A DNA stretch of 6,142 nucleotides from an uncultured Oscillospiraceae bacterium (GCA_910587255.1 CAJUKT010000067.1:1-6142); one strand, 5' to 3'. Shown: positions 1 through 5,950, numbered from the stretch's first letter. Made by a program: numbers and translations. The notes: generated by a model not told the origin, from the sequence alone.

Positions 1-120
1 CGTTCTTTGGCCTGGATCAACAATTCCCGCCGTCTTTCCAAAGACTATGAAGTGTCTGTCCGTTCTGCACAAGCTGTTTGCACCATTGCTGCTTTCAGCA
101 CTTTACTCAAGCGGTTTTAG
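1..120 (+). CDS. IS5-family transposase, C-terminal fragment
   Basis: This frame is open from the window edge to TAG at 118-120 and encodes 39 residues beginning RSLAWINNSRRLSKDYE. That matches the well-known C-terminal pattern of IS5/IS427-type DDE transposases (ER-x-x-AW-x-x-x-x-RRLSKDYE), in which the catalytic glutamate sits just before the R-S/T-x-AW motif and so just outside the window here. The protein would cut and join the IS ends. Only the 3' end of the gene is present, and the stop codon is one base from the inverted repeat, a compact arrangement typical of small IS elements. A frame starting with ATG at 47 overlaps this region but is not credible there, because this frame carries the family signature. 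Confidence 0.88.
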   Translation, partial: RSLAWINNSRRLSKDYEVSVRSAQAVCTIAAFSTLLKRF

Positions 121-121
121 C

Positions 122-137
122 CTATTGGTACAGCTTC
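122..137 (+). repeat. IS terminal inverted repeat, right end
   Basis: Bases 122-137 read CTATTGGTACAGCTTC and are the exact reverse complement of 6007-6022; the match continues one base further, to 138 and 6006. This is the expected transposase binding and cleavage site at the end of the IS. A perfect 17-base inverted match, with each copy directly outside the correct end of a related transposase frame, is very unlikely to be chance. Confidence 0.87.
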
Positions 138-298
138 TCAGTGTGGAGGACATTGCTGATACCCTCGCCATTGGGCGAAATAAGGCGTATAGCCTTGTTA
201 ATTCAGGCGTTATCAAGGCGCTGAAAATCGGCCAGCACTATCGGATTCCCAGAGATGAGTTTATCAAGTTTGTCAAAAATGGTGTGCAGAACGCCTGA
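125..298 (+). CDS. Excisionase-like helix-turn-helix protein with its 5' end replaced by an IS
   Basis: The product is a small MerR/excisionase-type DNA-binding protein. The core LLSVEDIADTLAIGRNKAY, followed by LVNSGVIKALKIGQHYRIP, is the classical helix-turn-helix plus wing of Firmicutes excisionases, which bind near the attachment site and direct the integrase towards excision. From the TTG at 125 it has 57 residues: the HTH is about 5-27 and the basic wing about 28-43. The IS boundary at 137 falls inside the codon before S6, so the native start is lost. The TTG lies in the IS terminal repeat and has no good ribosome binding site; GTG at 143 is an alternative. Only the few residues before the HTH are missing, so a functional fusion is possible but unproven. 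It reads into the integrase region 63 bases downstream. Confidence 0.72.
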   Translation: MVQLLSVEDIADTLAIGRNKAYSLVNSGVIKALKIGQHYRIPRDEFIKFVKNGVQNA

Positions 299-305
299 AT
301 ACCGG

Positions 306-337
306 GGACTGTCCGCTGCTTAAGCGGCGGACAGTCC
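306..337. promoter_or_regulatory. Strong hairpin between the excisionase remnant and the integrase
   Basis: GGACTGTCCGC at 306-316 pairs perfectly with GCGGACAGTCC at 327-337, giving an 11-bp stem with a 10-base loop (317-326) that itself contains the palindrome GCTTAAGC. No T tract follows on either strand, so it is a poor intrinsic terminator. It lies 8 bases after the xis stop and 12 bases before the integrase Shine-Dalgarno. It could act as an RNA attenuator or processing site, limit read-through from xis to int, or be a dyad binding site for a DNA-binding protein. The structure is visible in the sequence; its role is inference. Confidence 0.6.
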
Positions 338-361
338 TGACTCTATCACAAGGAGGCCGCT

Positions 362-1762
362 ATGTCTATCAGAAAGCGAGGTAACCGCTACCAAGTTACT
401 TACCGTGTTCCCGGCGAGGCCACGCCACGGACGGAAACCTTCAAGTCGGAGGATGAAGCCTTGATTCGGGAAGCTCAGATTAGACTTGCCAAGAAAAACG
501 GCACCTTTGAACCGCCTGTACGGCTTGCCAAAGGTAAGATTGCACCAAAGAAGGATGTTACCGTCAAAAAGTTCTTGGACGAGTATGTAGAGGTCTACGG
601 GCTGAAAAAGTGGGGTAATTCCTTTTACACAGCGAACCTGGGCCTTATCAGGAACTACATCATTCCCTATATCGGAGAACGCTACGTCAGTTCCATGACT
701 ACCAAGGATATGGATACCTACTATACCATGCTTTTGGAACAGCCCGCTGTAATCGTTTCTGGCCACCAGGACACTGGGGCAAAGGTCAGTGCCCATACGG
801 TGTCCAGAGTCCACAAACTGCTGAAAAGTGCCTTCGGAAAAGCGGTAGCTTGGGAGTATATTTCGACTAACCCCACTCTTGGCGCTACTCTGCCGGAACG
901 GCACAGTAAAGAGCGGGCCGTATGGTCAGGCGATGAAGCGATCGAGGCCCTGAATGTGTGCGAGGAGCCAGCTCTGCGCACCTGTCTCTATCTGGCGTTG
1001 GGATGTTCCCTTCGGCTGGGAGAAATCTTGGGTTTACAGTGGGCTAATATCCACATTGATGGCCCTCATGACTCCGCTGAAGAGGCACATTTGAGGATAG
1101 ACCGCGAGCTTCGCCGCTGCTCTAACGAGAGCATTGAGGCCTTGGAAAAGGTTAACCGCAGTACGATTATGTTCAAATTTCCCAAGGTCATGCCCAAAAA
1201 GGCCACGACCAGTCTTGTCCTAAAGGCTCCTAAGACGGAGAGCAGCAACCGCACCATCTATCTGCCTCAAGCTGTAATTGACGAGCTGCGTACCGTTAAG
1301 GCCCAACAGGAGCAGTACAAGGCCATGCTGGGCGAGGAATACCAAGACTATGATTTGGTGATCGCTCAGATCAACGGACGGCCCTATGAGCAGCGTATCA
1401 TCGACAAGATGTTTTACAAGCTGATCGAGGAAAATTCTCTGCGCCCCGTGGTCTTTCACAGTCTGCGGCACAGCAGTACATCCCTGAAGTTGAAACTGAG
1501 TAAAGGCAATATCAAAGCCGTTCAAGGCGATACAGGTCACGCTGAGGCCAGAATGGTCACTGATACCTATGCCCACGGTTTTGACGCTGACCGTAAACTG
1601 ATTGCGCAGGAAATGGATAGGGGCTTTTTCTCCAAGGTGGGAGCCGAGCAGAGGTCAGCGGAAACCGACAGTGCGACCATGGAGCTGCTAAAACAGTTGG
1701 TACGGCAGCACCCGGAGCTGTTAACTGAATTGCTGAGAGAGGCCAATGGGGAGCGGAAATAG
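362..1762 (+). CDS. int: Phage/ICE-type tyrosine recombinase (site-specific integrase)
   Basis: This 466-aa protein catalyses integration and excision of a mobile element by breaking and joining DNA through a phosphotyrosine intermediate. Residues 1-60 form a basic N-terminal region beginning MSIRKRGNRYQVTYRV, like the arm-binding domains of this family. Residues about 65-175 are the SAM-like core-binding domain, and about 185-410 the catalytic domain. The full catalytic set is visible: R218 (in SLRLGE), K291 (in APKTE), H366 and R369 (HSLRH), H393 (TGH) and nucleophile Y403 (DTYAH). A tail of about 45 residues rich in Leu and Glu follows. The start is well supported by AAGGAGG at 350-356, five bases before ATG. 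It lies downstream of an excisionase-like gene and on the 3' side of a tRNA-Arg, the usual layout for tRNA-targeting elements. Length and motifs look intact. Confidence 0.93.
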   Translation: MSIRKRGNRYQVTYRVPGEATPRTETFKSEDEALIREAQIRLAKKNGTFEPPVRLAKGKIAPKKDVTVKKFLDEYVEVYGLKKWGNSFYTANLGLIRNYIIPYIGERYVSSMTTKDMDTYYTMLLEQPAVIVSGHQDTGAKVSAHTVSRVHKLLKSAFGKAVAWEYISTNPTLGATLPERHSKERAVWSGDEAIEALNVCEEPALRTCLYLALGCSLRLGEILGLQWANIHIDGPHDSAEEAHLRIDRELRRCSNESIEALEKVNRSTIMFKFPKVMPKKATTSLVLKAPKTESSNRTIYLPQAVIDELRTVKAQQEQYKAMLGEEYQDYDLVIAQINGRPYEQRIIDKMFYKLIEENSLRPVVFHSLRHSSTSLKLKLSKGNIKAVQGDTGHAEARMVTDTYAHGFDADRKLIAQEMDRGFFSKVGAEQRSAETDSATMELLKQLVRQHPELLTELLREANGERK

Positions 1763-1781
1763 TGGGTTGAAATTGGTTAAA

Positions 1782-1842
1782 TGTAGGCAAGTGTAGGCAA
1801 AATGCTGCTTTTCAGCCTCAGAATGCCGAAAATTTGTAGGCA
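1782..1842 (+). repeat. Three direct copies of TGTAGGCA, candidate integrase arm sites
   Basis: The octamer TGTAGGCA occurs at 1782-1789, 1792-1799 and 1835-1842, all in the same orientation. The first two are spaced exactly 10 bases apart, about one helical turn. They lie just after the integrase stop codon and about 100-160 bases from the tRNA 3' end. Short direct repeats flanking the crossover site are the usual arm-type sites bound by the integrase N-terminal domain, for example in Tn916 and lambda. The repeats are plain in the sequence; the assignment is inferred from position. The rest of the 1763-1909 gap shows no gene. Confidence 0.55.
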
Positions 1843-1909
1843 GAATATTCGTCAGAATGGATTAATAACCACTCGGGTCGGTAAAATGTAATGCCGTAAA
1901 AAAGTTGTA

Positions 1910-1943
1910 AAAACGCCCGATATTTTGCAATATCCGGCGTTTT
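1910..1943 (-). terminator. Intrinsic terminator downstream of tRNA-Arg, possibly bidirectional
   Basis: The arms 1910-1924 and 1929-1943 pair over about 15 positions with a single C:C mismatch (1918/1935) and a four-base loop. On the minus strand the stem ends in GGGCGTTTTT, with a second T run a few bases further on, so it fits termination of the tRNA transcript. It starts at the last base of the encoded CCA. On the plus strand the shorter T run lies partly in the stem, so it may also stop integrase transcripts. If the element integrated at the tRNA 3' end, this terminator may be element-derived. Confidence 0.75.
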
Positions 1944-1968
1944 GGCACCCCGAACTGGATTCGAACCA
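1943..1968 (-). other. Candidate attachment site: 3' end of tRNA-Arg
   Basis: These bases are the T arm, the acceptor 3' strand and the CCA of the tRNA. Tyrosine recombinases of this type commonly cross over in a tRNA gene, and the element restores the 3' end. The integrase, its excisionase-like partner and the repeat cluster all lie on the 3' side of this tRNA, so the core sequence should be here. The second core copy that would prove it is not in the window, because the other element end would lie left of base 1. The exact core limits cannot be defined. Confidence 0.45.
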
Positions 1969-2019
1969 GCGGCCTGTCGCTTAGGAGGCGACCGCTCTAT
2001 CCATCTGAGCTATCGGGGC
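1943..2019 (-). tRNA. tRNA-Arg, anticodon CCU
   Basis: On the minus strand this folds as a complete 77-nt cloverleaf including an encoded CCA. The acceptor is GCCCCGA/TCGGGGT, the D stem GCTC/GAGC, and the anticodon stem GTCGC/GCGAC with loop CTCCTAA. The variable loop is 5 nt, and the T stem GCTGG/CCAGT carries loop TTCGAAT; the discriminator base is G. The anticodon CCU at positions 34-36 reads the arginine codon AGG. Two pairs are G-U wobbles, the first acceptor pair (1:72) and the outer T-stem pair (49:65), both with the U in the 3' half. It has its own promoter upstream and a terminator immediately after the CCA, so it is a single-gene unit divergent from typA. Confidence 0.96.
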
Positions 2020-2040
2020 CTATCACTTAATTGTGCCCCT

Positions 2041-2069
2041 ATTGTACTCAATTTTTCCGCTCCTGTCAA
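2041..2069 (-). promoter_or_regulatory. Sigma-A-type promoter of tRNA-Arg
   Basis: On the minus strand a perfect -35 box TTGACA (2064-2069) is followed by a 17-base spacer and the -10 box TACAAT (2041-2046), one base from consensus. The -10 box ends about 21 bases before the mature tRNA 5' end at 2019, so a short 5' leader would be trimmed. The near-consensus sequence fits the strong expression of a tRNA gene. Confidence 0.85.
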
Positions 2070-2095
2070 TGCGGCGCAAGAAAAAAATAAAACTA

Positions 2096-2124
2096 TTGCA
2101 ATTAGCGCAAAGCAGATATATAAT
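2096..2124 (+). promoter_or_regulatory. Sigma-A-type promoter of typA
   Basis: TTGCAA (2096-2101) and a perfect TATAAT (2119-2124) are separated by 17 bases. The predicted transcript would begin near 2131 and have a leader of about 40 bases before the typA ATG. The promoter points away from the tRNA promoter, so 2020-2173 is a divergent intergenic region. The sequence upstream of the -35 box is A-rich (2080-2092), which could act as an UP element. Confidence 0.8.
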
Positions 2125-2173
2125 AATAAGCCGTATTTGAAGGAAAATCCAGATTGAGATAGAGGGTACGCAT

Positions 2174-4003
2174 ATGCAGAACGAGAAATTACGCAACATC
2201 GCCATCATCGCCCACGTAGACCACGGAAAGACCACCCTTGTGGACGAGATGCTCAAGCAGGGCGGTATCTACCGTGAGAACCAGGCCACCGTGGACCGGG
2301 TGATGGACTCCAACGACCTGGAGCGGGAGCGGGGCATCACCATTTTGGCGAAAAATACCGCCGTCCACTACAAGGACACCAAGATCAACATCGTGGACAC
2401 CCCGGGCCACGCCGACTTCGGCGGCGAGGTGGAACGCATTTTGAAGATGGTCAACGGCGTCATCCTTCTGGTAGACGCCGCCGAGGGCCCCATGCCCCAG
2501 ACCCGCTTTGTGCTCTCCAAGGCGCTGGAGCTGGGACATAAGGTCATCGTGGTGGTGAATAAGATCGACCGGCCCGACCAGCGGGTCCATGAGGTGATGG
2601 ACGAGGTGCTGGAGCTGCTGCTGGATCTGAACGCCACCGACGAGCAGTTTGAATCGCCCACCCTGTTCTGCTCCGGGCGGCAAGGCACAGCCAGCTACTC
2701 CCCTGATGTGCAGGGCTCCGACCTGGTGCCATTGTTCGAGACCATTTTGGACTATATCCCCGCCCCGGACTGCGATGCGGCCGCCCCCTTCCAGATGCTG
2801 GTGTCCTCCATCGACTACAACGAATTTGTGGGCCGTATCGCCGTGGGCCGTATCGAGCGCGGCACCGTGAAGCAGAACCAGGAGATCGTGGTGTGTAATT
2901 ACCACAAGCAGGACGAGCCGCCCAAAAAGGCCAAGGCCACCGCCCTATACACCTTTGACGGCCTGGCCCGCACCCCTGTCGCCGAGGCCAGCGCGGGGGA
3001 GATCATCGCCATGAGCGGCATTGGCGACATCACCATCGGCGATACGGTGTGCGCTCCGTCCGCCCCTGCACCCATTGAGTTTGTGAAAATCTCCGCCCCC
3101 ACCCTGGAGATGACCTTCTCCGTCAACGACTCCCCCTTCGCCGGGCGGGAAGGCAAGTACGTCACCAGCCGTCAGCTCCGGGACCGGCTGTTCCGGGAAA
3201 CGCTGAAGGACGTGTCCCTCCGGGTCACCGAGGTGGACAATTACACCGACGCCTTCAACGTGGCGGGCCGAGGGGAGATGTCCCTGTCCATCCTTATTGA
3301 GACCATGCGCCGGGAGGGGTACGAGTTCCAGGTGTCTCCCCCCCGGGTGGTCTTCCAGGAGGTGGAGGGCAAACGGTGCGAACCCATCGAGCGGGTGGTC
3401 ATCGACGTACCCGCCGACTGCGTGGGGGCCGTCATGGAAAAGCTGGGCAGCCGGAAGGGCGAGTTCCTGTCCATGGACCCCATTGGCAGCCGTACCAAGC
3501 TGGAGTTTTTAGTCCCCTCCCGGGGGCTGTTCGGCTACCGCAACGAATTTCTCACCGACACCAAGGGCGAGGGCATCATGGCCTCCGTCTTTGAGAAGTA
3601 TGCCCCCTTTAAAGGGGATATCCAGCGCCGGAACACCGGCTCCCTGGTGGCCCACGAGCAGGGCGATTCCGTGACCTACGGCCTCTTTGCCGCCCAGGAG
3701 CGGGGCGCGCTGTTCATTGGCGCGGGGGTGCCCGTGTACGAGGGCATGGTGGTGGGCGTCTGCCCCAAGATGGAGGACATCTCCGTCAACGTGTGCAAAA
3801 AGAAGCAGCTCACCAACATGCGGGCCAGCGGCTCCGACGAGGCGCTGCGGCTGGTGCCCCCCAAGCAGCTCAGCCTGGAGCAGTGCCTGGAGTTCCTGGC
3901 GGACGACGAGCTGCTGGAGGTCACGCCGGAAAACCTGCGCCTGCGCAAGCGGATTTTGAACCACGAGAAGCGGATGAAGGCCCTCAAGGGCGGGAAGGCG
4001 TAA
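2174..4003 (+). CDS. typA: TypA/BipA translational GTPase
   Basis: TypA (BipA) is a ribosome-binding GTPase of the EF-G/LepA superfamily, linked to 50S subunit assembly and to growth under cold or stress. The 609-aa product is the usual family length. The GTPase domain (about 1-195) shows G1 AHVDHGKT (13-20), the switch-I segment ERERGITI (50-57), G3 DTPGH (75-79), G4 NKID (129-132) and a G5-like SGRQG (167-171), where other homologs often have SA-x-x-G. A beta-barrel domain (about 200-290), EF-G-like domains (about 300-480) and the TypA-specific C-terminal domain (about 480-605) follow. AGAGGG at 2161-2166, seven bases before ATG, supports the start. It is transcribed alone from its own promoter and ends at a strong hairpin. 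Its high GC matches the XpaC-like gene, marking it as core chromosome rather than mobile cargo. Confidence 0.97.
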   Translation: MQNEKLRNIAIIAHVDHGKTTLVDEMLKQGGIYRENQATVDRVMDSNDLERERGITILAKNTAVHYKDTKINIVDTPGHADFGGEVERILKMVNGVILLVDAAEGPMPQTRFVLSKALELGHKVIVVVNKIDRPDQRVHEVMDEVLELLLDLNATDEQFESPTLFCSGRQGTASYSPDVQGSDLVPLFETILDYIPAPDCDAAAPFQMLVSSIDYNEFVGRIAVGRIERGTVKQNQEIVVCNYHKQDEPPKKAKATALYTFDGLARTPVAEASAGEIIAMSGIGDITIGDTVCAPSAPAPIEFVKISAPTLEMTFSVNDSPFAGREGKYVTSRQLRDRLFRETLKDVSLRVTEVDNYTDAFNVAGRGEMSLSILIETMRREGYEFQVSPPRVVFQEVEGKRCEPIERVVIDVPADCVGAVMEKLGSRKGEFLSMDPIGSRTKLEFLVPSRGLFGYRNEFLTDTKGEGIMASVFEKYAPFKGDIQRRNTGSLVAHEQGDSVTYGLFAAQERGALFIGAGVPVYEGMVVGVCPKMEDISVNVCKKKQLTNMRASGSDEALRLVPPKQLSLEQCLEFLADDELLEVTPENLRLRKRILNHEKRMKALKGGKA

Positions 4004-4007
4004 ATAA

Positions 4008-4044
4008 AGAGGAGCGGCAGGGCCAAACGGCCTGCCGCTCCTCT
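4008..4044. terminator. Shared terminator between convergent typA and the minus-strand operon
   Basis: The arms 4008-4021 and 4031-4044 form a perfect 14-bp stem, AGAGGAGCGGCAGG paired with its complement, around a 9-base loop. It begins four bases after the typA stop. The plus strand continues GTTTGTT and the minus strand TTATTTA, so both sides are moderately T-rich and the hairpin can end transcription from both directions. The minus-strand gene stops at 4050, only five bases away. Confidence 0.85.
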
Positions 4045-4049
4045 GTTTG

Positions 4050-4466
4050 TTACAGCTTCTTGTTGTTTGCTCTTGTTTTGATAAAGTCAGAAACCGAAGT
4101 ATCGGAGCGGTTAGAGAGAAGCTGTTCAATAAAATCTACAGGGATTTTTTTCATAGAATCAAAAATAAACCAGGTTTTATGAAACTCATCTTTATACCGC
4201 TCAGGAGAATACTGCCTGAATTGATCCGGGAGGTGGGATTGCTTAAAGGCGTCTGGGTCATACTTATGATCCGCCACATGACAGAGATAGCAAATGTCAT
4301 CTACATTTCCCAACACAAGCAATACATATGCGGGTTCGTCGGAAACAGCGGCATCCGTGCTGTAAGAAACCTTTCCGTGGGTTTGGTAGTGCCCCAAATG
4401 GATAAACAAAATTTCATCGCTGCTTAGGGTTTCATACCGATCCGACAGCTTTAGAAGTCTGATCAT
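4050..4466 (-). CDS. Hypothetical protein, 138 aa, second gene of the minus-strand operon
   Basis: I do not recognise this protein. It has no signal peptide or membrane segment and looks like a small soluble cytoplasmic protein. A hydrophobic beta-like stretch (about 46-65, AYVLLVLGNVDDICYLCHVA) precedes a charged, aromatic region (68-104) with SPERYKDEFHKTWF, and the C-terminus is basic (TRANNKKL). Beta strands followed by a PE-x-Y...W-F segment loosely recall PUA-like folds such as EVE or ASCH domains, but that is a weak impression. The start is well supported by GGGGAGG at 4474-4480, seven bases before ATG, and the upstream gene ends only 16 bases away, so the two are almost certainly co-transcribed. 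Its base composition is clearly more AT-rich than the genes on either side, which hints at separate acquisition. It ends against the shared terminator. Confidence 0.8.
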   Translation of the reverse strand: MIRLLKLSDRYETLSSDEILFIHLGHYQTHGKVSYSTDAAVSDEPAYVLLVLGNVDDICYLCHVADHKYDPDAFKQSHLPDQFRQYSPERYKDEFHKTWFIFDSMKKIPVDFIEQLLSNRSDTSVSDFIKTRANNKKL

Positions 4467-4482
4467 AAAAGCGCCTCCCCGC

Positions 4483-5913
4483 TTATAATGTCATGGTGAT
4501 GCCGCCCTCATCGGACAGCCCATCCTTCTTGAGCATATTCTCCAGCACCTCCACGTCGGAGGTGATATCCATGGCGTCGTCCTGGAACAGCTTATCCAGC
4601 TGCTTCTCAAAGCCGGATACCACCTGGTCCATCATGTCCTCAATGCGCTTCTTGGCGGCGGAGATGTTCTCCCCCTCAATGCCCTGGGCGTCCAGCTGGG
4701 CGTAGGCCCGGAGGATTTTCAGGGTGGTGGGCAGGTAGTAGTTCAGGAATGTGCGCAGCTGGCCCTCCTTGTTGGGGTGGGCCTTCTGGAAGTTCAGGAT
4801 CTTCCGGGTGATCTCCTCAATGCGGTCAATTTTGGCGCTCATCACCTCGTCGGGAATCTCGTCGTTCACCTGCCGGATCTCCCGCAGGATGTCGTCCTCC
4901 CGGGCGGCGGCCTGCTGGGGGGTCTCCTCGGCGGGCTCCTCCCGGCGGACCTGGGCGTGGTAGCCCATCTCGGTGAGAAACAGCTTGCCCTCGGCCAGAT
5001 CAAGGTAGCCGGTGGGCAGGATGCCCCGGGCCAGCATCCGCCGCAGGTCCTTGCACAGCTTGCCCACGGGGACGCCGAAGCTGGCCGCCATGGGGGCAAG
5101 GGCCACCTCCCGGTTTGCGCCGATGTATGCCAGATAGTTCAGGTAGCGCTCACTGCGGCGGTTTTTGCCGATGCCGGAGGCCAACATACTGAAGCCGCCG
5201 GTCATAAACATCAGGCAGGCAACGATGGGAATGAGCAGAGGGTACTCAAACTCACCCAAAAACACGGGGGTCATACAGGTCAGCGCACCCAGGCCGAAGA
5301 TACCGGCCAGGATGCTGCCCGCGATAATGAGCCCGGTGCCGCCGCCCTCTTTTTTTGCCCGCTTGCGCTTGTTCTCCGCCGGGTTACGTACGTTCCATCC
5401 ATCGGGCTGGGGCTTGGACTGCTGCTTTTGGGGCCGGGCCTGCGCCTGGGCGCGCTGGGTCTGACCCTGCGGCTCCCCCGCCCGGGCCTGCTGCGCGTCC
5501 CGGGCCGGACCGGACGATGGAGCGCTCCCCGCCGCTTGTCCGGCTCCCGCAGCCTGCTGGAAGAAGCTCTCCGCGGCCTCCTTGGCGGTATGGGCCGCCC
5601 GCTGGGCCTCCTGGCGGTAGCGGGTGCGCTGCTTGGCATCCATGTCCAAAATCTTGCTCACCGCCCAGACGATGGCGACAATCTGGGTAATACCGGCGGC
5701 GGGGATGCAGAATAGCAGCCCGATCCAGATCCAGTCCTTCCAGCTGTCGGAACTTCGCGGGGGCCTGGGCGGGCGGTTTGGCGGGACTCCCCGCCCGGAG
5801 CCAAAGCTATAATTATAGCGGTAGGTATAATTGCTGTTTGGATTTTGCTGGCCGCCATTTTGCTGGCCGCCGCTCTGAGGGCCCCTGTCCCCGGGGCCGT
5901 AGCTGTCCGCCAT
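4483..5913 (-). CDS. Membrane protein with a C-terminal XpaC-like domain
   Basis: The 476-aa product has a mosaic layout. Residues 1-55 are Gly/Gln/Asn/Tyr/Pro-rich, including GGQQN twice. A membrane segment lies at about 61-87, then an Ala/Gln-rich linker (about 95-175) and a basic patch (KRKRAKK). Two more membrane segments follow (about 194-216 and 224-246), then a winged-helix-like region (about 254-320, with VPVGKLCKDLRRMLARG and LFLTEMGY). The C-terminal 339-461 region, with LRTFLNYYLPTTLKILRAY and FEKQLDKLFQDDAMDI, matches the XpaC family. XpaC is named after an old BCIP-hydrolysis phenotype; its real function is unknown. ATG at 5913 is preferred over GTG at 5940 because GGGGGAGG lies at 5917-5924 and the GTG sits almost at the predicted transcription start. 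It leads an operon with the 138-aa gene. Confidence 0.85.
   Translation of the reverse strand: MADSYGPGDRGPQSGGQQNGGQQNPNSNYTYRYNYSFGSGRGVPPNRPPRPPRSSDSWKDWIWIGLLFCIPAAGITQIVAIVWAVSKILDMDAKQRTRYRQEAQRAAHTAKEAAESFFQQAAGAGQAAGSAPSSGPARDAQQARAGEPQGQTQRAQAQARPQKQQSKPQPDGWNVRNPAENKRKRAKKEGGGTGLIIAGSILAGIFGLGALTCMTPVFLGEFEYPLLIPIVACLMFMTGGFSMLASGIGKNRRSERYLNYLAYIGANREVALAPMAASFGVPVGKLCKDLRRMLARGILPTGYLDLAEGKLFLTEMGYHAQVRREEPAEETPQQAAAREDDILREIRQVNDEIPDEVMSAKIDRIEEITRKILNFQKAHPNKEGQLRTFLNYYLPTTLKILRAYAQLDAQGIEGENISAAKKRIEDMMDQVVSGFEKQLDKLFQDDAMDITSDVEVLENMLKKDGLSDEGGITMTL
5842..5871. repeat. Perfect 15-bp tandem duplication in the XpaC-like gene
   Basis: ATTTTGCTGGCCGCC occurs twice back to back (5842-5856 and 5857-5871). 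On the coding strand each unit encodes a GGQQN-type pentapeptide in the disordered N-terminus. Because the unit is a multiple of three, gain or loss keeps the frame, so copy number may vary between strains. Confidence 0.85.
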
Positions 5914-5950
5914 GGTCCTCCCCCTTCCGCGAAATGGCACTAACGCATTT

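Larger units (their letters stand above)
1..137 (+). mobile_element. Right end of an IS5-family insertion sequence (copy A, partial)
   Basis: This stretch holds the end of a transposase reading frame (stop at 118-120) followed at once by a terminal inverted repeat at 122-137. The same repeat, reverse-complemented, occurs at 6007-6022 just before the start of a transposase of the same family, which fixes both element ends. The outer boundary is placed at 137 because the flanking bases 138-140 read TCA and those outside the other copy (6004-6006) read TTA. Both fit the TNA target known for some IS5-family (IS1031-type) elements. An A/T matched in both copies just outside could instead belong to the repeat, moving the boundary by one base. 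The left part of this copy lies outside the window. Confidence 0.85.

Noticed and set aside
47..124. The in-frame ATG at 47 as the true start of the excisionase-like gene
   Set aside because: This part overlaps, in another frame, the transposase C-terminus with its clear family signature and the IS inverted repeat. The encoded residues do not look like excisionase sequence, and no ribosome binding site precedes 47.
1942..2157. A 71-aa plus-strand open frame beginning MAPRTGFEPAACRLGG
   Set aside because: Its start is the complement of the tRNA-Arg gene, a well-known source of false proteins with exactly this kind of sequence.
2189..2905. A 238-aa minus-strand open frame
   Set aside because: It lies opposite the GTPase domain of typA, is His/Val/Gly-rich and lacks a recognisable motif. 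It is a shadow of a GC-rich gene.
3509..4129. A 206-aa minus-strand open frame
   Set aside because: It runs through the shared terminator hairpin and antisense to typA, with composition typical of a shadow frame.
4047..4427. A 126-aa plus-strand open frame opposite the 138-aa gene
   Set aside because: The minus-strand frame has a strong ribosome binding site and operon position. This one has no ribosome binding site of note and begins beside the typA terminator.
4777..5715. A 312-aa plus-strand open frame
   Set aside because: It is antisense to the XpaC-like gene, low in complexity (Gly, Leu, Ala) and a typical GC-rich shadow frame. The minus-strand gene has a promoter, a ribosome binding site and a family match.
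5914..5940. GTG at 5940 as the start of the XpaC-like gene
   Set aside because: It lies almost at the predicted transcription start and lacks a ribosome binding site. The extra residues are encoded by the ribosome binding region of the better ATG at 5913.
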